Shown in pieces: positions 13,640 through 27,010 of a stretch of 64,000 nt of DNA. The stretch is taken from positions 68,654,984 to 68,718,983 of the forward strand of contig OY740769.1 of the NCBI GenBank assembly GCA_963513935.1, read 5' to 3'. The notes beneath the pieces were generated by a model. The model was not told the DNA's origin. It worked only from the letters and a program-made list of their open reading frames with translations, and did no database searches. The translations under genes were made by a program, and so were the position numbers. Position 1 is the first letter of the stretch. Each line of letters opens with the position of its first letter. Source of the stretch: Aphrophora alni. Lineage: Eukaryota > Arthropoda > Insecta > Hemiptera > Aphrophoridae.

Positions 13640-14140
13640 ATATTGATTTGAAGAAATTAGTTTTTTCGTTGTAAAATAAATATATTTCATTGTATCTTGA
13701 TGAAATTTGTACAACATGTACATATATATTTTGATGTCATAATTATTAAATTTTATTTAATTTTGTTAATTAGTATCAGAGAAATTATGTCTTTTGTTGT
13801 AAATCAATTAAATTTTATTATATCTTGATGATTTTTTCACAAAATGTGTATAAATGTATTTAGAGAAGTGTGTTCAATTTTGTTTAAATCTGTTAATTCG
13901 TTTAAAAAATATATATCAAAATAGACGATGAATTGTATCGTCTCGTAACGTCGTAAATATATTTTCTATTGAAGTAATTAATAGATTTTGAATAAAATTT
14001 AACAAATATGATAACAGAATATATATGTATATGTTTTGAAAATTTCATCAAGATACAATAAAACTTAATTACTTTACAATGAAAAAATTAAACTAATTGT
14101 ATTTTCGATGTTATGAGACGATACAATTCATCGTGTATTT

Positions 14141-14150
<10 letters not shown>
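13640..14150. repeat. Large foldback (inverted repeat) element
   Basis: Outer arms at 13,915-13,958 and 14,105-14,148 are reverse complements with about 41 of 44 matches, including ACGATGAATTGTATCGTCTC on the left. A second nested pair, CATTGTATCTTGATGAAATT near 13,690 and AATTTCATCAAGATACAATA near 14,040, extends the symmetry to about 500 bp. The right arm runs straight into a TA microsatellite. No coding capacity is seen. The element is probably a foldback transposon or an inverted duplication. Confidence 0.75.

Positions 14151-14209
<59 letters not shown>
14143..14209. repeat. TA dinucleotide microsatellite (about 33 copies)
   Basis: An uninterrupted TA tract starts at the outer tip of the right foldback arm. 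A short ATATATAT also flanks the left arm, so the foldback may have inserted into, or seeded, TA repeats. Confidence 0.95.
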
Positions 14210-14211
<2 letters not shown>

Positions 14212-14983
14212 GTTTAAGAAATTATTTACGATACTGGTAGTTATTCAATTTATAAACGAGTGTAAAACAATAATAAGCTGAAAATATTGTTATTGACGTT
14301 AAAATAATATAATAATAGTAAAAATCATTGCCTTTGTCATCTCACATCCCCAAAACCAAATAAAATAAAATATAAACTAATCGTCACTTAAAATTTCAAT
14401 TAGTTGTCAATTTAAAAAAAATTAATAAGAACCAAGGACGACGGCTATGATTCAATAAGGGTCAAACTTGCTTCGTTTGTACCATAAACACGTCCTCAAC
14501 GTAAACCGTATTTGTTAACATCATCACGGAGGTCAAGGTCAACTTTTGTTTTTTGCCAAACTGTTTTAACATAAAAAACATAAATTCTATTAGGTAATAT
14601 TGATAATAAAAATTGAATTGCAAAAATTAAAAATCTCATATTGTTAACCATTACTATACCTACAGAATTTACTTAATCACAATTTTCTATTGTTAGAGCT
14701 CATACTAAATCCAACACTCACACCCTTTACATCATCCTCAGGAGACTGGCTGAAAGACTTACATTTGCAACATTATGGGTTGTGAACACTTGATGTTAGT
14801 GAGGGTAAGTGGATGCCACCATATATCGTCTGATGCCCGCGTATAAGGATACAAATACCAGGGTATTTGTAGCCGCTTTCAGTCTTTATATAGGGCATAT
14901 TTTTATCGAAATGATAGTTTTTTTTTTACATTTAAATCCAGATTAATTATTTTAAACAGGAACTGGTGTGTTGTTTCTAATCT
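14210..14983. other. Noncoding stretch, moderately GC-richer near 14,430-14,860
   Basis: The part around 14,430-14,560 and 14,700-14,860 is less AT-rich than average, but it has no open frame or family that I recognise. It may be an old transposon fragment. Confidence 0.45.
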
Positions 14984-15180
14984 TAGTTTTTTATTTTTAT
15001 AACCGTTTATATTCCGATACACTAGATGGAAAATGATGCACACGCGATTAGTTTCTACCGCGGTAATTCATATTAAATTAGGTTCTTTAGTTTTTAATTT
15101 TTTTTACAGGCGTTTTTATTCCGATCCACAAATCATGCAACCAGGGTTGCATCCGCGATTAGGGTCTACCGCGGTAATTT
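14984..15180. repeat. Diverged tandem duplication, unit about 105 bp
   Basis: Two neighbouring copies share a T-rich start, TTATTCCGATMCAC-like sequence, CGCGATTAG and CTACCGCGGTAATT in the same order. They lie at about 14,984-15,075 and 15,088-15,180. Confidence 0.7.
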
Positions 15181-15342
15181 TTTTTTAATATATTTTTTTT
15201 AATTGTTATGACCGGCCGCGATAATCAAAAGGTTTATACTATAGGTCGATATGTCAGGTCGGACAACCACGGGGGTTGACAACCGCGTAATATATGGTGG
15301 TATCCACATTCCGGTAGCTAACTAACGGTGGGAACGACCTAT

Positions 15343-15348
<6 letters not shown>

Positions 15349-15424
<76 letters not shown>

Positions 15425-15444
15425 CACACAACACACAACACACT
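15349..15444. repeat. CA microsatellite with an ACAACACAC-type tail
   Basis: About 37 AC units run to 15,423 and are followed by three variants of ACAACAC. Poly-Val/Cys open frames on the minus strand here are artefacts of the repeat. Confidence 0.95.
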
Positions 15445-17164
15445 CTCTAATAAGAGTGAGTCTTTCAGTTGGTACACACAAGACTGAAATAAAACAACTT
15501 TCACAATCTGGTCTTTGTGTTTTATTTATTAGACTTATGTTAGACGTTAGATAAATTAATATATTAAATTAATGTACTGCAGTGATAGATAAATTGTATA
15601 ATATTTATAATGTTGTAAACTTCCAAATATTGTAAATGCAATTGAAAAATAAATGTCTTTTTTAAATGTAACCAGACTTATTTCTGAAAATTTTGCTCTG
15701 GCATTTTATGCCAAAGTGTTAACTTGATAAGTATCTAAGGTGTTGCTTGTATGAAAAAAGATATTTATAATTTACAAAATTATTCAACGTAACAAATTAT
15801 ATATTACAGAAATAGACAAATCATTACGAGGTAAATCTTATACCAATAAAATTGCAGACTTTACAATATGTTTGTGTAAAAGCAACCACAGCTATCTTGG
15901 TTTTCTACTCTGATGTGCAATTAGTTACGTCCAGTTGCACTGTTTTGTCTGCAAAATAAACTTTAGTTATATAACAGAATTCGTTTAAATTGGTAATTTT
16001 GTAAGACACCCTTAGACCTTGAATACTACGGTTGGGAAAAAAAAAAGTTGAACACTACACAAACAAAAAGTGTAGATCCAGTTAGAATGCCTCGGGATTG
16101 CCACACCCCGTACTCTCTATGAGTCTTTGAGAGGGGAAGTAATAATTTCAAACATGCTTAAGGGACCGATCCTTCTAAATCCTGCACAAGACGAGTTTTC
16201 ATTCGGATAATGTGTGGTCAATAAAACACTCAATTTTGTTTTCCTTGGGAAAACTTTTGATCACCGCCGTATAAAAAAGGAAAGACAAATTTAGACCGCC
16301 CCCCCCTAGCCTTCCAGCACTCGTAGCGTTAGGCTTAACATGGTTAGAGACCTCTGAAGGATAGAAAGATCCAACCCGACATGAAAAAAGTGAACACCAA
16401 GCAGGGCTCTTTCGGGATTGCCACCTACACACATACATATATGGCAATAATAATGAGGCCTCAGCATTTGACCCAATTGTGGGGACATGTAAAGTACATA
16501 GCCTAATACCACTGTACATTAATAGTTTTATGTCCCACTTTTTAGGATTTGTACACTCCAAATTTTTTAAACATCCATGTAGGAAAATAAATTATGACGC
16601 CAATTTACAGGACATAGTGGTCACTATAGCTCTCAAATATCAGTGAGTATATCACAGCTCAAATTTATGTTCCATTGAATTTGTCCTACTAAGATTATAT
16701 ATTTTGACATCCCTCACTCCGGTTTTTTACCCAAACGGCAACGATTAGAGATATTAGCGCTGTTTTGGATTAGGGTGACGAAGCTGGCATCTTCTCCTTC
16801 TCTCACAGTTTCTCTTACTCTCTCCTCACCTCTCCATACTCTATAGCCCTTCTACTCTATACCATAAGTCGTTATGTATATTGTCTTTATTAGCCCACTC
16901 CAAAACGTTAAAAAAATTTTGTGGGTCAGTTTTCGTGTCGGCCTTGAATAACCCTCAACGCCCCCAAAGTCATTTTTAATAAATCTTTTGAATGTTTTTT
17001 ATTTATTTATTTGATTTAATATTTGTTTTGATTAATTGAACATTAAAATCTTAAGCTACTGCTTAAAAAAGTAACACATGTACAAATGTGTAAAGAAGCA
17101 TGTGTTGAAGCCTAAATCATAATCTAGGTTCTAGCTATGTAATGATTTTATCTAAAACTTTAAA
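15445..17164. other. Noncoding stretch with a GC-richer patch (16,060-16,880)
   Basis: Open frames of 120 and 68 codons on the minus strand (16,199-16,561) overlap each other and look unlike conserved protein. The word CGGGATTGCCAC occurs twice, near 16,092 and 16,413. Because the patch lies on the 3' side of the decayed minus-strand reverse transcriptase at 17,165-18,050, it might be untranslated sequence of that or another retroelement. This is inference only. Confidence 0.4.
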
Positions 17165-18050
17165 AGTATATACATGTGTTTAGTATTGGGACAGATCTTG
17201 TTGTTCTGCCGGCAAAGTCATCTTACACCCAGTTCCGTGTCCAGTAGCTGTAAAGCTTCCACGTTAACATGTTTAAGAAGTCTCTTCTCAGGCCGCATTG
17301 CATTATCCTTGATTACCTCTGCCACTAGTTTTAGATTTAAGTCCGAATGTAACTCATCGTTACGCTAATACCATCTTGCGTATACTGTTTTGACTACGTT
17401 GCACCAACAGTCTTTCTATATCCCCAAAGTTCTACTCCATACTTACAAATAGGTCTGATAATCGTTAAAAAGTAGTCGCTTGTTGTAGAAGTTCAATTGC
17501 GAGTTTCTACAATTTAAAAGTATTGACATTTAACATTATTTAAGGTGAATCTGTTATATATTTCTTCACGTCGGGTTTCCATGTACGGCGTTCCTAGATA
17601 TTGAACAGTATCACGTTGTGGTATTTGTTTATTATTTATATAAACACATGTCGCAAAACAAATATAATATGGGTTAATTTTTGTTCATTGAGTTTAATTT
17701 TCCAGTCACGCGTCCATTGCGATACCTGATTAAGAGATATTTGAAGATTTTCAGTTACCTGCGCTTGAGAATTACCAAAAATCTTTAGAATAATAGACAT
17801 TTTGATAACTTCTCTTACACGATTGTACGTTCATTGCCTTTGACTTATTCGTAGTTTTTTGAAATTTATTTTGCCAATTTCTTAAAACACACTAAATAAA
17901 TAATTAAAACAAACGGAATAACATAAACATTGGTATTAGCATAATTATACTAAAAAACAACAGAAAATTCTTTATATATTTGTATAGAGACCTAGGGGAA
18001 CACCATTGCTATCTATAAACGTACAGGAGATTCTTCAAGTTATAATACGT
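17165..18050 (-). pseudogene. Decayed jockey-like non-LTR retrotransposon ORF2 fragment
   Basis: Reading the minus strand from high to low coordinates gives an ordered set of reverse transcriptase C-terminal blocks. There is a remnant of the GVPQG motif near 18,000. A WTRDWKIKLNE block lies at about 17,682-17,720, matching WTRKWRIKLNE in the intact copy at 60.9-62.8 kb. A QYLG block is near 17,600, an RPICKYGVELWGYRK block is at about 17,410-17,460, and a C-terminal RNDELHSDLNLKLVAE block is near 17,300. The blocks lie in different frames with stops between them, and the catalytic FADD motif is not recognisable. Order and spacing match jockey/CR1-type ORF2, which encodes the reverse transcriptase used for target-primed retrotransposition. 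This copy cannot be functional and is far older than the 60.9-kb one. Boundaries are approximate. Confidence 0.8.
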
Positions 18051-19673
18051 ACAACTTGTGGGTTAAAAAAATGTGAAAACAATATGTCTAAAAACCGTCA
18101 TTTCCCAAAATGGTCGCTAAATATTGTTTTTACCAAACAATTTTTATATTACTGTTATTAAGATATTATGATTAATTTAATTGCCTTCAAATATTTTTAA
18201 TATTCATAGAATTAATCCTTCGCTGAATATCTGGTCTAATGTTGTTCAGCCAAAATTGAAATGAAACATGTGCTTTCTATTTTTACGGCCTCCCTAGTAG
18301 AATAGGATAAGAAGATAAAACAAGGAGTCTTAAATTCTTCCAACTATAAATCATTTCAATTCAATATATTTATGACTTACGAGATCCTATGAAATGACAC
18401 AAAGAATTTGGGTAGTCAATAGACTCCATTACCTACCAATAGTATCGTTACTGCTCGAACTAAGGAAATCATGGTTCTCAAATCGGTTCACACACATACA
18501 AATACTAAGTCTCACTTGTAGAAATAGCCATTACGGACTTGCAGAAAAAAGTTCTCCTTATGATTTATTGTACTTGTCAAGGAAACCATACTTTACTGCA
18601 CTATAAATATTAAAGCATTAGACTATGTAATGTTTCTCCAACATTTTGTGACGTTTATCGTTTGAAATTTTACAGAAATATTATACTTTTGAAGAAGATA
18701 CAGTTATTTAAATAATAACACATCATAAATATCATTGCTTAGATGAAATATCTCATCTCATGTATAACGCACATTGAAATGGACGACTGAATGCTATGAA
18801 TTTATGGTCACCTCAAAGTAGAGAGCCACTAAAACAAATTATTGATGTCTATTATTACAGAGGTGAGTTTGTCAATATATCACATGTCGTAAAGTGCTGT
18901 ATATCAGCCAATCACTATTTTAAACCAAATTTATAAGTAATAATTAATTAAGAGTGAAAAAAAAAAGATAACTTAAACCGATGTCTCAAACTGCATGTCA
19001 CGAAGAGTCCCACTAATAACAAAATGTAAGTCATCTGTCCAGCAGTCATTAAATATTTATGTAATATATATCGCAGTAGTTTTACATAAATAATAATGCA
19101 TTCTGAATACTTTGGGACGTGTATTAGAAATAAATACATAATAAAATATAGAAATAGAAGTAAGACAACAAACATTTTAGCTGTAAAACACGGGTTTTTC
19201 CTTTCTCATTCTGACGTTATTTTAGGATGGTGTGTTTTGTAAAACAAATATAACTCTTCACTTTATAAAGGTAATATTTAAGGGTTTCTATTGGAAAAAT
19301 TAGTAGATTTGATTACTGTCTTCCAGCAACTAGTTTATTGTGTTTATATTCTAGGGATAAAAAAAATGGAATTGTTAAGATGAGTTTTTATTTGTAACAC
19401 CCTTTCCGCCTGACTATCGACTCGTTACTCTGGAAACATGTGAACAATCAAACACATCATGTTCCATCATTATCACTTTGAAAGCTAAAACTATCAACAA
19501 TCATTTATCAATATATTTACTAAAGATTAAAAACTGGTTGGTGAACAAATATAATTTAAATGTCACTACGTAAACATTTTTCTTCTTCGTTTTATGTTTA
19601 ATTTTTTATTACTTAACATGCTTTAGCATAATTCTCAATAAATAACTAACCATTACTTATATATAATGCTATA

Positions 19674-19724
<51 letters not shown>

Positions 19725-20924
19725 CATTAATTATTATATCATCTGAGAAAATAATTTTCTTTGCACAAGTTTTTTGTAATATATATTATATAGTTTCCAG
19801 AGTTGTAAAGACAGGCGACGACGTTTGAAAAAAATAATAAATGTAAAATATTCTTGTATGATATGAAATCCTAAAACTAAAGTTATGCGCTAAGTTTAGA
19901 CTTAGCAGGTTAATTTACAAAATATCTCTATAATATGTCTACACGTCTGTAAATAAACATCTAATCACGTTTATCCATGGGGTTTAAAATTACATTTTGA
20001 ACGAATATTTATTTTTAGTTTTTAACAGTTGACGTATAATAATCATTTCCATAAAGTAACTTGGTACAGTAATACATACACTTGGCGATATGATTCACAG
20101 CATTGATCCATTACATGTTTGTTATATTACGATGGAAAAATAAGCTTTCGTTATTTTTGGATTGAAATTAATAACTTATTTGTCCAGGAAACAAAATAGG
20201 ATATGTTTTGGCTATCTATGTTTGAGTTTGGCCTATATTCAGAATCAAGAAAATAACAATAACACTAATCATCCCCAAAAAAACTAAAATTGTACACTTT
20301 TCAAAATTTCTTGATTGATAAAGAAAAAATTCGAAGCTTTTATGGAAAATTATCGGCTAATTAATACAAAACAACGGTGAGGCGGGAACGAGTAGCTATA
20401 ATTTCGAGGTTACGTGAGTGTCTCGAGGAAATAAATAGTGCCACAAAAACATAATGGATGCAAGGCGAATAATTGCGGCGGAGCTCCAAATGCCAGCACT
20501 AAGAAATTTATATATTTTCGTTTTTCTTAACTTTTAAGCACAAATATGGAATAAATACTTTTCATTATCTATTTTATTTAAAAAATGATTTTTGTATGTA
20601 AATATAGGCTTTCATTTGTGATATTGGTTTCAGATTTTTGTATGAATTTTTGATCTCTGACTTTCTAAATCCATTTTTTTTACATATGAAACTAATTTCA
20701 TTATGAAGATAAATTCTATGCATCATTCTGAGAAAAAAAAAATTTTACAAGTTGTAATTTATTATTGTTTTTGTTGATTTTTTTCAATTAGGATTAATAT
20801 TTTAGGAAATTTCGACATTAGTAACAAAAAGAAAATGATTTTTGTTTTTACCAACATTTATGCAAACATATAGTACAAATACTTTTATATTTGTATAAAA
20901 TATTAAAAATCGTTTTTGTATATA
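18051..20924. other. AT-rich noncoding stretch
   Basis: Small open frames (about 70 codons near 18,394 and 18,948) have no recognisable homology. A TA microsatellite at 19,677-19,722 is listed separately. Confidence 0.55.
19677..19722. repeat. TA microsatellite
   Basis: An uninterrupted TA tract of about 23 units, with an imperfect TATATTTATATA lead-in. Confidence 0.95.
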
Positions 20925-21087
20925 TTTAACCATAGATGTGGCAATGTTAATTTTTCCATTATCAAATTTTTTATTATTGTTCAAAACTATTTTTAAGTTC
21001 ACAAAAAATAATAATATTATCCAAAAACTTATTTTATATCATTTTTTTCAGAAAGGAAAAATTAACATTGCCACATCTAGGGTTAAA
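20925..21087. mobile_element. MITE-like element with 33-bp terminal inverted repeats
   Basis: The left arm (20,925-20,957) and right arm (21,055-21,087) are reverse complements at 32 of 33 positions. Both carry the word GATGTGGCAATGTTAA or its complement. The internal 97 bp is very AT-rich and noncoding. At 163 bp with near-perfect termini it has the size and shape of a miniature inverted-repeat transposable element. Near-identity of the arms suggests a recent origin or gene conversion. Flanking bases are too AT-rich for me to call a target-site duplication. Confidence 0.7.
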
Positions 21088-21686
21088 TTCAGTTGACCTT
21101 CAAATGACTTTGTAAACAAAGACCATTCAAATAATGAATGCCGTTTTATTTCTGTATTGATACCAAATTATAATTTTTGTCTCATTTTAAATTTAAAAGT
21201 ATGCCTTTTGGGCAATATTTGTTATCCAAAGACTCGTGCAGTTCCCTCTTCCTAAAACTGGGCATTGAAACTTTTCTTTCCATTTATTTATTTTAAGTGC
21301 ATTCACACAGAAACACACATCTTAGTTTGGAATTCATCTCCTAACCATTTTGTTATGGCCATGTCTTTTGGTTTCATAGTGAGATTTTTTTTAAGGCTGA
21401 ACTTTATATTTAATTGTTATTGTGATAAAACAGATAGTGTTAGATTTATATCTATAGTTACATTGTTTAAACATTTTAAATAATTTTTGTGATGTTTGTT
21501 TAACGATAGAAAGGAAACATGGTTATGTACTTTAAATGATAGGCTTTTCTTTACCATTTGTTGATTGATTTTTTAAATGGTTCATGAAAAGTTAAAAACG
21601 ATCATAACCTTAACATATTACGTATCATTTTACTCAGAAAATTCTATCACGAACTTTTACCAGATTTAAACTTTGTTCTGATTTCA

Positions 21687-21708
21687 ATATATATATATAT
21701 ATATATAA
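21687..21708. repeat. Short TA microsatellite
   Basis: Eleven TA units. Confidence 0.9.
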
Positions 21709-24080
21709 TGTTCAGAGTATAATTACTTGAGCAATTTACAAATCTTACATTACATAATTTTTAATAATGAAAAATAATAAACAGTGAATTTGAAGAGCAC
21801 AAATTTCAAGTGAATGCAAAAAAAGTGTTTGCTTCGTGGTTTATTAATTACACTGTACAAACCATAATTTTATCAATTAGTGTTATAAGATTTTCATGAG
21901 GGATTAACCAAAATTGTGCTATCTAGGTATTAAGGTAATTTGATGTATTAAAGTAAGTAGTATCGAGGTTCCACTGTATTTGAATATACATTACCTGAAA
22001 TGATAAATAAAACTTAACCATGTAAAGAGATATAGAAAGCAATCATGTTTTCAGCTATTTACAATAACAGAAAACAGCCAATATATTTAATTTTGATAAA
22101 TAACACAAATAACACCAAAACAAAAAATAAAGCATGAAATCTTAACCGTAAATTAAAACCGATTGATAATGAACAACTTCAATAATATTTGCAAGTAATA
22201 GTCCTGCAGCTATAACAATGGTAAAATGATATAGAATATGCTAGGTTATAATGTTTCATCATTTTTAGAGTTAAATTTCTTCACAACGTATATGGCTGGG
22301 AATAGTAGCTTATTCCTGTAATCCAACAGCTGGAGGCCGGATATTGGGATTCTTCTGATACCGGGATTCACTCTTCGAGCCAACGCTACAGCAGCTCATG
22401 GTTCATGGTGATGCTCTCTGACAAACTGACTTACCAATGACATCTGCATTTTCTCATGAGACACACAGTACATTCAGACACACTATCATAACTTTTACTC
22501 TGTCATCCATTACTTTCATCCACTCATTAGTAGTGTCATTATGGACGTTGTTAGCAAATTTTTGTAAATATTTCTTAATTTGTTAGCAACACATGAGTTT
22601 ACAAACCCAGAACGTCATTGCAGAGTTTCGTTGTGCAAACTCCCATACACCATTGTCGGGTTTTGGTGTAGTGAACTTAAAGTAGAACTTGGGATCAGTG
22701 GAAGACATACATCCTCCAATAATGATTTAATACAAATATATATTGGTAAATATTATTGTATTTACTTAATATTTTTAAATAAAACTTTGTTGCGAAATTT
22801 GTGTTCTTTTTCTTCAGTTATTTTATTACTTTTAAAATATGGAGTTTTAAAAATGTGTACAATTTATTCTAAATGATTTGGTATGTGAATTAAATAAACT
22901 CAAGTTTGAAGCAATCAAGCTATATTTGTAAGAAAATTGGAGAAACATGAAATGCATGTGTGTGTTTGTGAGTGTGTGTAACAAGATTTATCTCCAGAAC
23001 ATTAAAAAGAAAACATTTGGTAATTCCTTCATTCCAAACAATAAACTTATTTACTTAAGCATAACTTGACATATTGTTAAAAACAGCAGCTTTTTTAAGA
23101 CATCTAAAAGTGACTAATATATAAATAATCAAACACGATGTACAATTTTTAAATTTCTCAGACTGAAGATGGAAAAGTAAATTTGTTTATTAACTTTATT
23201 AGCTTATTTCGATGACCCTAATAACAATCAAAGGTAGGAACATAGGTTCAATTATTAAGATTTAGAAAATCGAAAGCTGTTTGGATTTTAATTTATTAGT
23301 TTGCTTGAAAATCCAAAATTTTAGGGACCGTGAGGAAGCTCTTATGTTCTAGTGGATTACCAAGCTTTTTTGTTTTCGTTTGTGGTATTAACTATCTTAT
23401 TCAACAAAGTGTGTTATTTAATATTCAAAGTGTGAGTACATAGTAATACAATTTGTTCCTCATTAACATTTAGTTAATGAAAGCTGTCATTAACTAAAGA
23501 ATTTACTAACTTAAATTGGTTTATAAAATCTAATGTGCCTTATAAAAATGAGGCAATATTACTATATTGTTAAGTAAGGGATGTCGTGTTGCCTTGTAAT
23601 ATAACAGTTATTGAAGTCACACAAATACATAATGTCCTTAATGAACCTAATGTAAATGATCAATTCTAATAAAATTAACTGTTTGAACTATAACTGCAAT
23701 TTCTACGTCCTACAACTACCTAACAATATGATAAGGTAGGGATTGGTAGAAAAAGGAACGAATATTCACGCGGGTTTAACTCAAGACTTTTGTAACGTGG
23801 GTTTATTAATTAGTTTCACTCTCGTGTTTGTATTTAGTTTTGACTAACAACAACACAGGACAGACAAGTTGTGAGAAGAGGTTCTAAATATCTGGCATTC
23901 TAATTTCAAACCTAGTAAATTAACGGTTTTTAAAAAGTAAAACAATATTCGATTGTAAATACGAATGTATAAAATTTTAAATTATTTTAAAGGCGAAAAT
24001 TAGGAATTTATTGGATATTTCTTGTGATAAATCATTTCTAACTATTATGTAGTTTGATACTCATAAACTTATGATACTTT

Positions 24081-24137
24081 GATACTTTAAACTAAACGTT
24101 GATACTTTAAACTAAACTTTGATACTTTAAACTAAAA
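24081..24137. repeat. Three 20-bp tandem units
   Basis: The unit GATACTTTAAACTAAACGTT starts at 24,081, 24,101 and 24,121. Copies differ by single bases and the last one is degenerate at its 3' end. A partial unit, GATACTT, precedes the array. Confidence 0.9.
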
Positions 24138-26294
24138 AGATAACATTTAAACTTTTAAAATTAAAATTAAATTGACAATATTTAAAATTGCGTTGTAATA
24201 TTTTTTAATATGACACAAACAAATCAACATAGTTTTGTATACGTTGTGAATAGAAACAAACCCATAAACTAAATAAAAATATGAGCATTCATTCATTCTT
24301 TGTGTAATAAACAAATTTAAGTAACTTGTTAATTTCGAAGTGTTTTAGTACTTTGATGCAGACGACGAACTGTATGACGACGATAAGTTGTTCACGTCCT
24401 TTACAAAATGTAATAAAGGGATCAGTATAAAGTAGCAGTCGGATTATTTTGTACTATGTTCTAGTAGCACTAGATATGTAATGCATTATTAATGAGCTTT
24501 ACAACTTTGCTCATATTATTTAAATATAGATATATACAATATCTATGTTGGTATTACTTTGCAGCTTAAAACAATGTACTGTAAAACATGTACTGTTACA
24601 AAATTCTGAATTTAACTATATCTTTACAATTGCAAGTAAATCCACATTTCGATATATATATCATGAATAGATATCTTCGACAGGTATATGTACAACATTG
24701 CAGTGTAAATAAATATATAATTACAATTTTATCCTTAATATTTGTTATAAATAGTTCACATATTAAGCATAAAATATATTTCTGAAACACTGATTAAAAG
24801 TAAATAATGGTTAGGCTGTTCGATTCTTACCTTGTAAGTAACTTTCCACCTGGAGAAACATATCAATTACATTTATCACCACGCGAAATTGACAATTAAT
24901 CATTTTTTGGTTTTTTTCTCTATTAATCCATAACCATAATTCTAAAACGATCAATTTAATTTATCAAAAGAAGGTGTGTGATTCAGTAATACAAACTTCT
25001 AAAAGTTTTTTAAAATTTATTTTTTTATTAATCATATGAAATTATTCTACGTTCTTAATTATAATTTGTTTGAAATGCATAGCAAGAGACGAATTTATAT
25101 CTTTAAATTTTTTTGAATATGAAACCAACAAAACTGAAATTTTTAATAATGTATCGAAATTTTATTATTATTGTGGTGATGCTAAAGTAAAGTCATATAA
25201 AAAGTTTCCAATGAAGTAATTGAAGTGAGTTGTGAGAGCAATAGTAAAGAGTAGCTTGAATGGAACCTGTGGGAGTTGGATAATGCGACAACCCACAAGT
25301 GTATAACAACATCAATGAGAAATATTTATGATTAAAAAGATACGTTATAACAGAGCGTGACATTGCCTAAACTGTTAGCGTTCCCTTGCCATTTATTAAA
25401 TAAATAGTATTATTATTATATTTAGTTAAAATTCTATAATTACTCTTCACAAATATTAAAACGCGTTTATAAAATAATTACTTGTTAAATACACTCCATG
25501 CAGCCATACAGCCATGCTAGGTGGAGTTACCTAACAAAAGTTGAGACCAACTCCTCAAACTGGAATCGAACCCAAGAATCCAAATAAAACATCTATAATG
25601 TATAAATTGTTTACAATATATGACGAAACTATATTTAAAAAAAACAATCTATTATTTTGAACAAAATTAAAGTACGGTACTTAATATTATCATAAAAAAA
25701 CAATAAAGTTAGGAAAAATAATTTCTATTAATAATTGTAGCGCTATTTCAAATAAATGTTCATTCTAGTTTTTAACGATATTGAACGTTAACAGTGGAAG
25801 CCTAACTCAATGTTCGGCCTTGTAATACTTTAACAATGCAGAATTTTGTTTTTAGTTTATGAAATGTTTATTACATATCTTTCAAAGGAAGTCTTTCATT
25901 TTTTCTTATAGGTGAATCTCAATAATAAAAAAAAGTTACTATTATTATATTATTACAAACCATATACACACACACATTCATACCAGTTTAAACTAAGTCA
26001 TATAAATAGATACCTTACATGACCATAAATATAGATACATAAGATACAAATATCCACTAACATTTGGATGAAAACATATACTTTTTTTTTTTTTTTATTA
26101 AACAAAAATAGTTTTCAAATTTCCACTATATTGAGTATATCGTACATAATCCAGTTTCTGGGCAACTTAATTAAAAAGCTTACTCCTTTAAAAAGCTGTA
26201 AAATCCTACATTATTGTTCAACTCTTCTGTATCTTGGTCAATCTACTGTGAATGGGAAAATAAACATAATATTACAAATGAAATACATACACAT

Positions 26295-26566
<272 letters not shown>

Positions 26567-26819
26567 CCTAGGCAATCAATAAATCAAAATAATTATAATA
26601 TATGCAATTCGTGAATGGCAAATATTATAATATAATTATTAATTTTTGAATCAGTTAACGTAGACGAGATTTAATACGTAACGCTTTTCACAACCTTATT
26701 ATATTCTGATTAAATTACAAAAAAATAAATTGTATTCTTCCTATTATACTTCTATTTTATCTTTAACTTAAAGAAAATAATAATATTTTGAAACTTTGAC
26801 TTTAATTTGAAAATCACAT

Positions 26820-27010
26820 CAACCCGGAATTCAGTTATATCGTATAACTGGCAACAATTGTGCTCAAGAGGATGTTATGTTTATAATTAACCGTAACTGA
26901 AATAGGGGTATTTCCCTTTGGGGGTAATTAGTGGTTGACCGTCATTACTGAGATCTACTTGTGTCTCTGGAAGCGGAATTAATTTCACAACAAAGTTTAT
27001 GTCCAGAGGC
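26820..27010 (+). repeat. Dispersed repeat family B, copy 2
   Basis: Homologous in inverted orientation to 10,400-10,560 through GTTTATAATTAAC, TAGTGGTTGACCGT, TTACTGAG and GGAATTAATTTCA in the same order. Divergence and several indels suggest old copies. No coding sequence is visible. Confidence 0.65.

Noticed and set aside
16199..16561. 120-codon minus-strand frame with an overlapping 68-codon frame
   Set aside because: Neither shows conserved blocks. The region may be retroelement untranslated sequence.
25540..25575. tRNA gene suggested by a B-box-like GGTTCGATTCC on the minus strand
   Set aside because: No A box, acceptor stem or cloverleaf could be drawn around it.
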